The translations under genes and the position numbers were made by a program. The notes beneath the pieces were generated by a model, which searched no databases, had not been told where the DNA came from, and saw only the letters and a program-made list of their open reading frames with translations. A stretch of 64,000 bases of DNA from Streptosporangium amethystogenes (GTDB lineage: Bacteria; Actinomycetota; Actinomycetes; Streptosporangiales; Streptosporangiaceae): contig NZ_JOEQ01000009.1 of the NCBI RefSeq assembly GCF_000721075.1, forward strand, positions 62,001 through 126,000. The letters run 5' to 3'. Shown here piece after piece: positions 56,358 through 64,000 of this stretch. The stretch's first letter is position 1; every line of letters starts with the position of its first letter.

Positions 56358-56520
56358 GGCGGCTACGCGGACCGGGGCGCGACGAGCGAACAGGAAGATA
56401 CGTCATGTTCGGCTGTTTTGCGTAGACCGTTGAAGAGCAATACCGCGACCGGACTCCCGTCCGGCGGCACCTGTCCGGCCGCCCTGGCCCCCGCGAGAGG
56501 GCACCGGAGAGGACCCAGCG

Positions 56521-56564
56521 CCCCGGGGAGGACACCGGCCTGCGGGCCGGTGTCCTCCCCGGGG
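56521..56564 (-). terminator. 20-bp hairpin after polysaccharide operon
   Basis: CCCCGGGGAGGACACCGGCC (56521-56540) and its exact complement at 56545-56564 flank TGCG. It lies 16 bases after the deacetylase stop on the minus strand. Confidence 0.85.
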
Positions 56565-56579
56565 GCGGACACCGGTCGC

Positions 56580-57383
56580 TCACACCTGGCCGCGCACCCG
56601 GCGCAGGCCGTATCTCGTGCGCCTGACGACGGCGTACCCCTTCGTCAGCATCCGTTCTCTCATGTAGATCAGCGGGACCTGGTTTCCCTCGACGGCCCGG
56701 CTGAACATTCTCATCGACGTGCCCTCGGCGACGGTCAGGCGCGGTAGCGCGAGCACGTCGTGCCGGTCGGCGGCGATGGCGTTGTTCACCGCGCAGGCGG
56801 CCCAGTAGCCGGCCCGCCTGACCTCGCGCCGCACCCGCACGCTGGAGTAGCCGTACGGGTAGGCCATCGTCGAGACCAGGGAGCCGATCTTGTCTTCGAG
56901 CAGGGCCTTGTTGCGCCGCAGCTCTTGGCGGAGCTCGTCGTCCGGAAGCTGGTCGAGTTGGGGATGGCTGTGGCTGTGCCCGCCGATCTCGATGCCGCAC
57001 GAGGCGGCCTCGCGCGCCTGGCTCCACGACAGCATCGTGTCCAGCGGCCTGCCCGCCGCGTCCTTGCCCGCGTCGCTGACCCACCCGCTGGTCAGGAAGA
57101 CGGTCGCGGGGAAGTCGTAGCGTTCGAGCAGGGGCAGCGCCTCGCTGTGGAAGTCGGCGTACCCGTCGTCGAAGGTCACCACCACCGGCCGCTCCGGGAT
57201 GGAGCGGCCGTTGTTCTTGTGCAGCGAGGCGACCAGATCGGCCACCGTCAGCGGCGTGAACCGGTTCTCCTTCAGGTAGGCCAGTTGCTCGGCGAAGGCA
57301 GAGGGGCGTACCGCCAGCGGCTTCGTCTCGGCGTTGGGCCGGTCGGAGACCGAGTGGTACATCAGGATCGGTACGCGGATCAT
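56580..57383 (-). CDS. polysaccharide deacetylase (NodB family)
   Basis: A 267-residue CE4 deacetylase: RPVVVTFDDGYADFHSEALP with the catalytic Asp and metal Asp, HSHSHPQLDQLP with the metal histidines, and MAYPYGYSSVRVRREVRRAG. It removes acetyl groups from N-acetylated polysaccharide. It overlaps the upstream glycosyltransferase by 4 bases (ATGA). Last gene of the operon at 60803-56580. Confidence 0.93.
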   Translation of the reverse strand: MIRVPILMYHSVSDRPNAETKPLAVRPSAFAEQLAYLKENRFTPLTVADLVASLHKNNGRSIPERPVVVTFDDGYADFHSEALPLLERYDFPATVFLTSGWVSDAGKDAAGRPLDTMLSWSQAREAASCGIEIGGHSHSHPQLDQLPDDELRQELRRNKALLEDKIGSLVSTMAYPYGYSSVRVRREVRRAGYWAACAVNNAIAADRHDVLALPRLTVAEGTSMRMFSRAVEGNQVPLIYMRERMLTKGYAVVRRTRYGLRRVRGQV

Positions 57384-58321
57384 GAACGCACCCGCTTCAG
57401 TCGAAGGGAACCGATGACATAACCCCAGGTGGTCCAGGCGAGGCCGACGACGATCGCGCCGGCCCTGCCGAGGCCGGACAGATCACCTCGCAATGCCTCG
57501 CCGATCCCGCGCAACGCGCCCAGCGGCAGCGCCTTCATCGCGTGTGCCCGCTCGCTCGACAGCCCGTCGCCCGCCCCCACGCTCTGGGTGACCAGCGCCT
57601 TGGACAGGCCCTCCGCGTAACACCGCGAGCGGAAGTAGGCGAAGGTGGCGCGCACGGGCGGCACCTTGTGGCCGATCACCGCGGCGGGTTCGAACAGCAT
57701 TCCCGAGCCGGGCATCCGTTGCGAGAGCCGGATGCAGAACTCGGTCTCCTCGCAGCCCAGCGGGCGTGGCTTGCGCCCCTGCACGCTGCGGCCGATGCCG
57801 GTGTGGAACCCACCGACCTCCTGTACGGCCTCCCTGCGGAAGGCCGCGTTGCCGCCCATGACGTTGCGGATCCGCGCCCGCTGGGTGGGCATGCCGCGAT
57901 AGCTGCAGCCCACGGTCCAGTCGAACTCGTAGGGATACCAGCCGGGCCGGTGCCCGGTGCCCCACAGCGGCCTGGTCAGCCCGCCCACCCCCACGATGGT
58001 CGGGTCCTGGAAGCCCTCCTCCAGCGCTTCCAGCCAGCCAGGTTCCGCGACGGCGTCGTCGTCCAGGTATGCCACGATGTCGCCAGAGGCGGTCGCCGCG
58101 CCGGTGTTCTTGCCACCGGACAGCCCTTTCTCCTGAGCGTTCTCCACCACGATCGCGCCGGAGTACTCCTTCTTCAGCTTCAGATGGAGGTCCGGGTTGT
58201 AGTCGACGACCAGGATGATCTCGTGTGGCCGACGGCTCTGGTTCTCGACCGACTCGATGGCCGCTCGGATGTCCTCCCAGCGTTCCTCGGTGTAGACGCA
58301 GATGACGACACTGCTTCTCAT
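57380..58321 (-). CDS. family 2 glycosyltransferase
   Basis: A 313-residue GT2 enzyme: RSSVVICVYTEERWEDIRAA, IVAYLDDDAVAEPGWLEALE with the DDD-type metal motif and GGLTRPLWGTGH; CEETEFCIRLSQRMPGS. It probably adds a sugar to the growing polymer. Start ATG 58321 follows the stop of the previous gene by two bases. A C-terminal hydrophobic stretch (GAIVVGLAWTTWGYVIGSLR) may anchor it to the membrane. Confidence 0.93.
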   Translation of the reverse strand: MRSSVVICVYTEERWEDIRAAIESVENQSRRPHEIILVVDYNPDLHLKLKKEYSGAIVVENAQEKGLSGGKNTGAATASGDIVAYLDDDAVAEPGWLEALEEGFQDPTIVGVGGLTRPLWGTGHRPGWYPYEFDWTVGCSYRGMPTQRARIRNVMGGNAAFRREAVQEVGGFHTGIGRSVQGRKPRPLGCEETEFCIRLSQRMPGSGMLFEPAAVIGHKVPPVRATFAYFRSRCYAEGLSKALVTQSVGAGDGLSSERAHAMKALPLGALRGIGEALRGDLSGLGRAGAIVVGLAWTTWGYVIGSLRLKRVRS

Positions 58322-58323
58322 GG

Positions 58324-59154
58324 CTACGCGGCGCCCTGGTCCGCCGCGCGGGCGGAGGTGGCCGGCTCGTGCACCACGGGAGCCGGGTTGCTCCGCCACT
58401 CACGGATGATGGTCTTCAGCACCCGGATGCCGTCGCGGACGGCGTGCAGGTTGCTCTCGCCGTGAATGCGGCAGCGCTCGTGGCTGGGCACCTCGTGAAC
58501 CTTGAGCCCGGCCTTGGCGGCGCGGACGTTCATCAGGGTCTCGATCTCGAAGCCGTCGCAGTCGAGGTTGAGCACGTCCAGGTGGCGGGCCCAGAAGGCG
58601 TTGTAGCCGTAGCACAGGTCGCTGTAGCTGGTGCCGTACATCCTGTTGACCAGTGCGGTCAGCGACTTGTTGCCGAACTTGCGGATGAACGTCAGGTCGT
58701 CGCTGCCGCCGCCGGACGCGTAGCGCGACCCCTTGACGAAGTCGGCTCCGGTGACCAGCGCGCCCACGAACTGGATGATCTCGCGGCCGTCCGTGGACCC
58801 GTCGGCGTCGATCATCACGATGATGTCGCCGGTGCAGGCGGCGAATCCGGCCGAGAGCGCGTTGCCCTTGCCCTTGCCGGTCTGGTGGACCACGCGGACG
58901 TTGGGGCGCAGCTTCCTGGCCACGGCGACGGTGTCGTCCACCGAGTTGCCGTCCACCAGGACGATCTCGTCGATCCACTGCGGCAGCGTCGCGAAGACGT
59001 GCGGAAGGTTCTCCGCCTCGTTCATGGCCGGTACGACGACGCTGACGGTCGGGGAGATCGCCACATTGGGGGTGATGGGGGTGAACCGCTCGATGGGCGG
59101 CACCGCCCTCAGGGGTGGCTTGTTGTTGTAGTGCTTGGCGACTTCGGGGCTCAT
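58324..59154 (-). CDS. family 2 glycosyltransferase (polyprenol-P transferase-like)
   Basis: A 276-residue GT2 enzyme of the dolichol-P-mannose synthase type: SPTVSVVVPAMNEAENLPHV, EIVLVDGNSVDDTVAVARKL, IVMIDADGSTDGREIIQF with the D-x-D motif, and FGNKSLTALVNRMYGTSYSD. It likely charges polyprenyl phosphate for the polymer. It is followed by the next GT2 two bases later. Confidence 0.93.
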   Translation of the reverse strand: MSPEVAKHYNNKPPLRAVPPIERFTPITPNVAISPTVSVVVPAMNEAENLPHVFATLPQWIDEIVLVDGNSVDDTVAVARKLRPNVRVVHQTGKGKGNALSAGFAACTGDIIVMIDADGSTDGREIIQFVGALVTGADFVKGSRYASGGGSDDLTFIRKFGNKSLTALVNRMYGTSYSDLCYGYNAFWARHLDVLNLDCDGFEIETLMNVRAAKAGLKVHEVPSHERCRIHGESNLHAVRDGIRVLKTIIREWRSNPAPVVHEPATSARAADQGAA

Positions 59155-59307
59155 GATGGCGGATGTCCTTCCGGGCGGTCTGTCGCCAGGGGCGACTGGC
59201 GGACGGACCCGGGGCCATAGGCGATCGGAGGGATCGGGGGAAATGGCAAATGCGATGAGGGTTGCATGCGAGGGTCCTGGCGAGTGGGATGCGATGACGG
59301 GAGCGGT

Positions 59308-60435
59308 CTAACCCACTCCCCATGGTTCCTTGACGGCCGGGGGGCTGGATTGGTTCTGCGCGGGGGAGCGCATACGGCCGAACCCCTTCAGCACCCGGTC
59401 GGCAAGTCTGTACAAATGCGGGCGGTCCGTAACGATCGTTCGTGCTTTGTTGACCGGGGTACGGCCAATCCAGTGGACGGCGGCCGCTGGGGAGGGACGC
59501 GAGACGCGGCCTTCCGCGACGAAGAGGTCACCGCTCTTCAGCCAGCTCTTGTACTCGCGCCCACCCTTGCCCATGTCGACCTGCCGCAGCCCTGAGCCGG
59601 CAGCGTGCTCGGCCATGTGCAGGTGGTGCATGATGCCGGGGGAGTAGCGTGCGAACTCGGTGTCGTAGGCGGGAAACCAGCCCACCAGGGTCGTCGCGGT
59701 ACGGAGACCGAAGTGCCCGGCGACGGGCCTGTCTCCGGCGTAGACCATGGTCAGGACACCCCCGAAGCTCTCGGACTTCTCGGCGTGCATCTCGTCGAGC
59801 AACTGGACGATCCACGGCTGGGCGAAGCGGTCGACGCGGCCCGTCCTGCGGTACTGGTCGGACTTCCAGTTGGTGAGCGTGCGGAGCGTGCCGAGGTCGG
59901 ACGAGTCCCACTCGAAGCGGATCTCGCCCTGCTCGCGGCCGAGCTTGCGCTCCTTGTAGCGGACGGTCTTGAGGTTCTTCGGCGAGTTCGCCTTCACCTG
60001 CTCGATGTAGGTCTCGAAGCCCACGCTGAGGTCCATCACCGGCGCCGGTCGCACGTCGGACTCGTACGCCGCGAACGTCGGCTGGCCGGGGACCAGGTGG
60101 TCGAAGTCGAAGACCGAGAGCCTGCAGGCGCGCAGCAGGGTACGGACGTCCAGATCGAGCCCGGGGACCGAGATCAGTCCGTGGCAGGTGGTCAGGAAGC
60201 CGCCGAGCGGCTTGCCGATCCCGAAGCTGTGCCGTTCGTAGGGGAAGAAGCCCACGATCTTGCCGTCGTCCTGGATGACCGCGACGCGGACGTAGTCACG
60301 CAGGCGCCCCATGGCGAGCGTGAACTCCACGGAGAGGAAGGGGTTGTCCAGCGACGGGTCGGCTACCTGTAATTCCCGCCATCGCGAGATCTCGGACTCC
60401 CCGAGGTCTCCCGGGCGAACGATGACGATGTTCAC
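59308..60435 (-). CDS. FemAB/GNAT-like acyltransferase (copy 2)
   Basis: A 375-residue paralogue of the gene at 48242: RWRELQVADPSLDNPFLSVE, FDHLVPGQPTFAAYESDVRP, DRPVAGHFGLRTATTLVGWF and EFARYSPGIMHHLHMAEHAA. Starts at GTG 60435, which overlaps the stop of the upstream membrane-protein gene (GTGA), showing translational coupling. It belongs to the main polysaccharide operon. Confidence 0.88.
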   Translation of the reverse strand: MNIVIVRPGDLGESEISRWRELQVADPSLDNPFLSVEFTLAMGRLRDYVRVAVIQDDGKIVGFFPYERHSFGIGKPLGGFLTTCHGLISVPGLDLDVRTLLRACRLSVFDFDHLVPGQPTFAAYESDVRPAPVMDLSVGFETYIEQVKANSPKNLKTVRYKERKLGREQGEIRFEWDSSDLGTLRTLTNWKSDQYRRTGRVDRFAQPWIVQLLDEMHAEKSESFGGVLTMVYAGDRPVAGHFGLRTATTLVGWFPAYDTEFARYSPGIMHHLHMAEHAAGSGLRQVDMGKGGREYKSWLKSGDLFVAEGRVSRPSPAAAVHWIGRTPVNKARTIVTDRPHLYRLADRVLKGFGRMRSPAQNQSSPPAVKEPWGVG

Positions 60436-60803
60436 CTTGACCTGACCCCCTGTTCGGTCTGCAAGCTCCCGCTCCCCCGATACAACACGCGTAGTACGTA
60501 TATGAAACCGCCGAGCACCGCGATCGTCGCAACTCCAGCACGAGGCGACCATGCGTCAAAAGTGAGCATGGCAGCGGCCAGGAGAACGTTCACCACCAGG
60601 CTTGCCGCTGCCCCCACTGATAGTGCCGCAAGAGGGTCACGATCACGCAACAGTCCTACCACTGCGAAGCCCGGAACCGCCAACAGGAACAGAGGAGTGA
60701 GAACCAGGCGTAACGGAGTGTCGATGTCCACCAAGGCGATCACGGCCCCCGCGACACATGCGAAGGTGAGCGCCCATTTGAGCACTCTGCGGTTGATCGA
60801 CAT
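60432..60803 (-). CDS. small membrane protein
   Basis: A 123-residue protein with three to four hydrophobic segments (ALTFACVAGAVIALVDI, LRLVLTPLFLLAVPGFAVVG, LVVNVLLAAAMLTFDAW) and no known domain. It is the first gene of the operon and overlaps the next by 4 bases. Perhaps a small subunit of the export or synthesis complex; not assigned. Confidence 0.65.
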   Translation of the reverse strand: MSINRRVLKWALTFACVAGAVIALVDIDTPLRLVLTPLFLLAVPGFAVVGLLRDRDPLAALSVGAAASLVVNVLLAAAMLTFDAWSPRAGVATIAVLGGFIYVLRVLYRGSGSLQTEQGVRSR

Positions 60804-60956
60804 CTCCGAAACTCCCGGTTGGTAATGACGTGACTGATCGCGTCTTCATGTGATCAATCACTCAGCATGGACGTCAATGCCGACGCTCGACACCAGTCCA
60901 TGGTTTACCGGATTCCTGGGAGAAGTCTCGGTGTTAGGTAAAACGAGATGCGGGAA

Positions 60957-62699
60957 TCAGCCGGTCTCCCCCTCGGAACTCGCCCCGGCGGAGGGGTCAG
61001 GGGTCGGGTCGGGGGCCGGATCCGGGGGAGGCGCGGAGGCGTCCGTCTCCGGGTTCTCCCAGGAAATCGCACATCCGGTGTTGCCTCCGGCGGACCTGAA
61101 CGCGACCCGTCCCGCGCCGCTCTCCGAGGGATCCCTGGCTGTGACCCATATCACGGCCCTCGCCCCCGCCTTCAGCCGCCCCTGGGCGGGATGCACGTCG
61201 AGCCCGCCGGAGGTGGTCGCCGACCAGGAGAGCGCGGCGTTGCGGGCCGCGAGCTGAATCTGCCCGGCGCCCTCTCCGATGTCCGACGGGCACGAGACGG
61301 TCAGCCGCCCTGCCGCGGGAGGCGGGGTGGTGGTGCGGGCCGGTCCCGCCGAGGACCTGCGGGTCGGTGCCGGCCGCGTCGCGGTGGGGGCGGGGACGGG
61401 CGTCCCGGTCGCCCGGGTCCTTCGCGGAGTGGGGGTCGGCGCGCTCTCCGTCTCCGGGCCCGCGCTCTCCGGCTCCTCCGGCAGGTCGGGCGTCGGCTCC
61501 GGGCCGGGCTCCAGCGTGATCAGCGCGGGTTCCGTACCCGGTGCGGCCTGGGCGTTCCCCAACGCCCCGCCGGCCAGGTCCGGCCCGCCCACCGCGACCA
61601 CCGCCCCGGTGGCCGCCAGCACACACGCCGCCGCCAGCAGCAGCACGGGCCCCCGGCGCCTCCGCTGCCTCCGCCGCTGCGCCGGCAGCACCTCCGTACG
61701 CCGCCCCACACCGTCCGGTGGCGTCGCCGTGCGCCGGGACCGGGCGCCCGCGGCGTTCCCCGTAGGGGAGGCCGCCTGTACGGTCCCACGGCCCCTCTGG
61801 TCGCGCGCCCGCCCGCCGGCCGACTCCTTCCTCCCCGCACGCCGACGGCCCGGTGACCGTTGCCCCTCCGCGGGGAAACCGGTCCTGTCGAAGTGGTCGC
61901 CCCGGGCGACGACGGAGGCGCGCTCCTCGCGCAGTTCCGGGTTCAGGCAGGTCTCGATCACCCGGCGGCGCAACGAGAGCGGCGGGTAGGCCAATGGCAC
62001 CAGGTCCAGCAGCCGCCCGGCCGAGACATGCCGGTCCCTGCGTTCCACGCATACCTCGCAGCGGCCGATGTGGGCCGACAGCCGTCTGCGCAGGATCGTG
62101 GTGAGGGGGCCCTCCCACGAGTCGACCATCGCCGACAGGTCGGGGCAGTGTGCCCGGCCGACCTTGGCGAGCACCACGGCGGCCGCCGCGTTCTCCAGGT
62201 GGTCGCGGGCCCGGCAGAGCCTCGCCGCCACCTGCCTGGAGGTCAGCCCGAGCACCGCGCCGACCTCGCCGCCGCCGAGATCGTGACGGAGTGAAAGCTC
62301 CAGCACCTCGCGTTCCTGGCCGCCCAGCTCCGCCATCGCCTCGTGGACCAGAGCTGCCAGCTCCCGCTCGCCCGGGTCGTCATGGACGTCGAGAGGCGCC
62401 GCCGCCCCCCGTGGGCCGCCGAGCTCCGCGCCCGCGCACCGGACCCGTACGAGGGCGTACAGCCACGCGCGCAGACGGCCGGGGTCGCGCAGGCGGTCCA
62501 CGTGGCCCTGGGCCGTGACCAGGGCGTCGTGTACGGCGCCCGCGGCGCTCTCGCGGTCGCCCAGCAGCGAGTGGGCATAGTCGTGGAGACGCTCGGCATA
62601 GGAGTCGTAGAGGCTCGCGGGCGCCGTCGTGTCGGCGCGCCGCAGCGTCTCAACGAGTTGTTGATCGTCGGTTCGGCCGACGGTCGGCCATCCGGGCAC
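60957..62699 (-). CDS. sigma-70 factor fused to zinc finger, membrane span and outer domain
   Basis: A 580-residue chimera. Residues about 10-160 are ECF-like sigma region 2 and 4 (LYDSYAERLHDYAHSLLGDR, EVGAVLGLTSRQVAARLCRA); about 210-225 a zinc-binding anti-sigma motif (AHIGRCEVC); a transmembrane helix near 365 (GPVLLLAAACVLAATGAVVAV); a Pro/Thr-rich linker; and an outer BACON-like domain with two cysteines. Such multi-part sigma factors are common in actinobacteria. Start GTG 62699 because GGAGGA lies 6 bases before it (ATG 62705 is only one base away). Confidence 0.8.
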   Translation of the reverse strand: MPGWPTVGRTDDQQLVETLRRADTTAPASLYDSYAERLHDYAHSLLGDRESAAGAVHDALVTAQGHVDRLRDPGRLRAWLYALVRVRCAGAELGGPRGAAAPLDVHDDPGERELAALVHEAMAELGGQEREVLELSLRHDLGGGEVGAVLGLTSRQVAARLCRARDHLENAAAAVVLAKVGRAHCPDLSAMVDSWEGPLTTILRRRLSAHIGRCEVCVERRDRHVSAGRLLDLVPLAYPPLSLRRRVIETCLNPELREERASVVARGDHFDRTGFPAEGQRSPGRRRAGRKESAGGRARDQRGRGTVQAASPTGNAAGARSRRTATPPDGVGRRTEVLPAQRRRQRRRRGPVLLLAAACVLAATGAVVAVGGPDLAGGALGNAQAAPGTEPALITLEPGPEPTPDLPEEPESAGPETESAPTPTPRRTRATGTPVPAPTATRPAPTRRSSAGPARTTTPPPAAGRLTVSCPSDIGEGAGQIQLAARNAALSWSATTSGGLDVHPAQGRLKAGARAVIWVTARDPSESGAGRVAFRSAGGNTGCAISWENPETDASAPPPDPAPDPTPDPSAGASSEGETG

Positions 62700-62889
62700 G
62701 GACATTCCTCCCCGCGGGACGGGCTCGTTCACGGGCTTCGTCGCTCGCCCGTTCCAGGCCCCACACGCGTAGGACGTCACCTCCCCGCAACCGGTTGACC
62801 AGATGGGTCAATATCATGCCGACCTGGTATGACCTGGGGAAATTGGTACGGCTGGTGCCAATGTGACACCAGCCGTACGCGACGGAGGA

Positions 62890-64000
62890 TCAGCAGTTGG
62901 GAGCGCAGAGCCGGCGCTTCATGCCCTCAAGGAAGAACTTCCTGACCTCCAGGACGTCCTTGGCGATGTACGCGTCACCGCCGGTCGCCTTGGCCAGGGC
63001 GTCCATCTGGCGCTTGCCCTTGGGGGCGTCGGGGCCGAACGCGATGATCAGAATGCTGACCGGCTTCTCCGGGTTGAACTGCTCCTTCAGCCGCTTCAGG
63101 ATCTGCTGGTTGCTGATCCCTCCGTCCGGGTCGTCGTTGCCCGCCCCGTCGGTGAGGACCAGCACCGTGTTGATCTTGTCGCTCTGGTACTCGTCGGTCA
63201 TCTGCCGGTAGGCGGCGGCGAGGGTGTCGTTGAGCCCGGTGTCGCCGGTCGCCTTGGCCTGGGCCCCGATCAGCTTCTGGTTGATCACGTCCCTGCGCAG
63301 CACGCCGTTCATGTCCTCGGTGAGCGGGCCGACCGGGACCGTCTCACGGTAGTCGACCCCCTGGCCGTCGAGGTGCGTGGAGAACTCCCACAGCCCCATC
63401 TCGCTCTTGGCCGGGAAGAGCTTCATGCCCTCGACGGCGATCCTGCTGATCGCCTGCATCCGGGTCAGGCCGGTGCCCGGCACCGGCAGGGCCATGGTTC
63501 CCGAGACGTCCAGCAGGGTGACGAGCCTGGTGCCGAGCTTGATCCGTGACCAGGTCTGTGACATCTTCGCGACGGTCTTGGCATCGGGCGGCTCGATCGC
63601 CTGCGGTGCCTTGGCCTGGAAGCCCGCGGAGCCGGAGATCGCCTTTCCGCCCTTGCCGTCCGGGGTGCGGAAGCCCTGATCCTGCAGGGTCTTCCTGGAG
63701 GACTCGCTGCCGAGCTCCTTCTGGAACGCCTCGGCGGCCTTGCGCACGGCGGCGTCCTTGGCGGTGATCACCACCGGGTAGTCGAGGTTGATGGTCCCCT
63801 CGGCCGGATAGAGCGGCACGGCGGGAACCTCGGGCTTCTTGACCTTGTTGAACGCCCAGACACCCTGCTCCGAGGCGATGCCCAGCGGGGCCTTGCTGCC
63901 CTTGACCCCGAGGCTGGACAGCAGCGCGTCCTGGTCGCGCACCGTCGAGGTCGATCCCGACAGGTTCTTGAGCGCGCCGACCAGTTGCTCCTCACCCGCG
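62890..64000 (-). CDS. VWA-domain extracellular solute-binding-like protein (cut by window end)
   Basis: The visible 370 residues are the C-terminal part of a larger protein: an upstream region like a periplasmic binding-protein fold (GEGTINLDYP-type PAEGTINLDYPVVITA), then a VWA domain with the MIDAS-like LVTLLDVSGTMALPVPGTGL, LVLTDGAGNDDPDGG and SILIIAFGPDAPKGKRQM. It ends in CAPNC. The frame is open to the window edge at 64000. Actinobacterial proteins of this kind are lipoproteins of unknown ligand. Confidence 0.8.
   Translation of the reverse strand, partial: AGEEQLVGALKNLSGSTSTVRDQDALLSSLGVKGSKAPLGIASEQGVWAFNKVKKPEVPAVPLYPAEGTINLDYPVVITAKDAAVRKAAEAFQKELGSESSRKTLQDQGFRTPDGKGGKAISGSAGFQAKAPQAIEPPDAKTVAKMSQTWSRIKLGTRLVTLLDVSGTMALPVPGTGLTRMQAISRIAVEGMKLFPAKSEMGLWEFSTHLDGQGVDYRETVPVGPLTEDMNGVLRRDVINQKLIGAQAKATGDTGLNDTLAAAYRQMTDEYQSDKINTVLVLTDGAGNDDPDGGISNQQILKRLKEQFNPEKPVSILIIAFGPDAPKGKRQMDALAKATGGDAYIAKDVLEVRKFFLEGMKRRLCAPNC

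Overview
The window is high-GC actinomycete DNA. The gene set (XRE/DUF397 pairs, DUF4032, DUF6493-like, conservon-like Roadblock proteins, NgcEFG, membrane-anchored Ser/Thr kinases) and the repetitive spacers fit a filamentous actinobacterium of the Streptosporangiaceae (Streptosporangium/Nonomuraea type). This is inferred from gene content only; the window contains no rRNA to confirm it.

Layout. 1-6.9 kb is accessory: 54-bp repeats, an XRE regulator with two near-identical DUF397 genes, a NUDIX remnant, two MerR regulators, a VOC protein with an unusual palindrome upstream, and an ATPase_2/DUF234 protein. 7-11.8 kb holds a redox cluster on the minus strand (cupin, zinc alcohol dehydrogenase, cyclophilin-like protein, SDR), a broken divergent MmyB-type regulator, a Tat-exported alpha/beta hydrolase and a second cyclophilin-like ORF. 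11.8-14.6 kb carries a tyrosine recombinase beside a loxP-shaped inverted repeat, a GNAT enzyme, and a cut-short Tat-secreted beta-helix protein followed by what looks like an IS200/IS605 right end.

14.7-24.6 kb is furA-katG, a NUDIX hydrolase, DUF427, a large DUF6493-like protein, a PfkB sugar kinase and a DUF4253 protein. 24.6-28.3 kb has a cyclic-di-AMP (ydaO) riboswitch before a secreted double-psi barrel-like protein, then a convergent operon of three Roadblock/LC7 proteins and a DUF4388-like protein without any GTPase. 28.5-34 kb is DUF4032, a class II aldolase, and an NgcEFG-type N-acetylglucosamine ABC importer; two dre-like palindromes and a TTAGGAAA-type palindrome in between suggest joint control by amino-sugar regulators.

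34-41 kb is mixed metabolism (pterin dehydratase, SodC-like lipoprotein, pirin, spermidine synthase-like protein, hemolysin III, F420/FMN oxidoreductase, lysine 6-transaminase, stand-alone LuxR, tRNA-His). 41-46 kb is a minus-strand operon: Ser/Thr kinase, pseudokinase, DUF2510 membrane protein, oligoribonuclease. 46-48.3 kb is a divergent PPOX/MocR pair. 48.2-60.8 kb is an exopolysaccharide-type region: two paralogous FemAB/GNAT-like proteins, two GT2 transferases, a NodB deacetylase, a large GT-C-like membrane protein, a GH39-like anchored protein and a DUF418 protein. The window ends with a sigma factor fused to a zinc-finger, membrane span and outer domain, and a VWA lipoprotein-like gene cut by the window edge.
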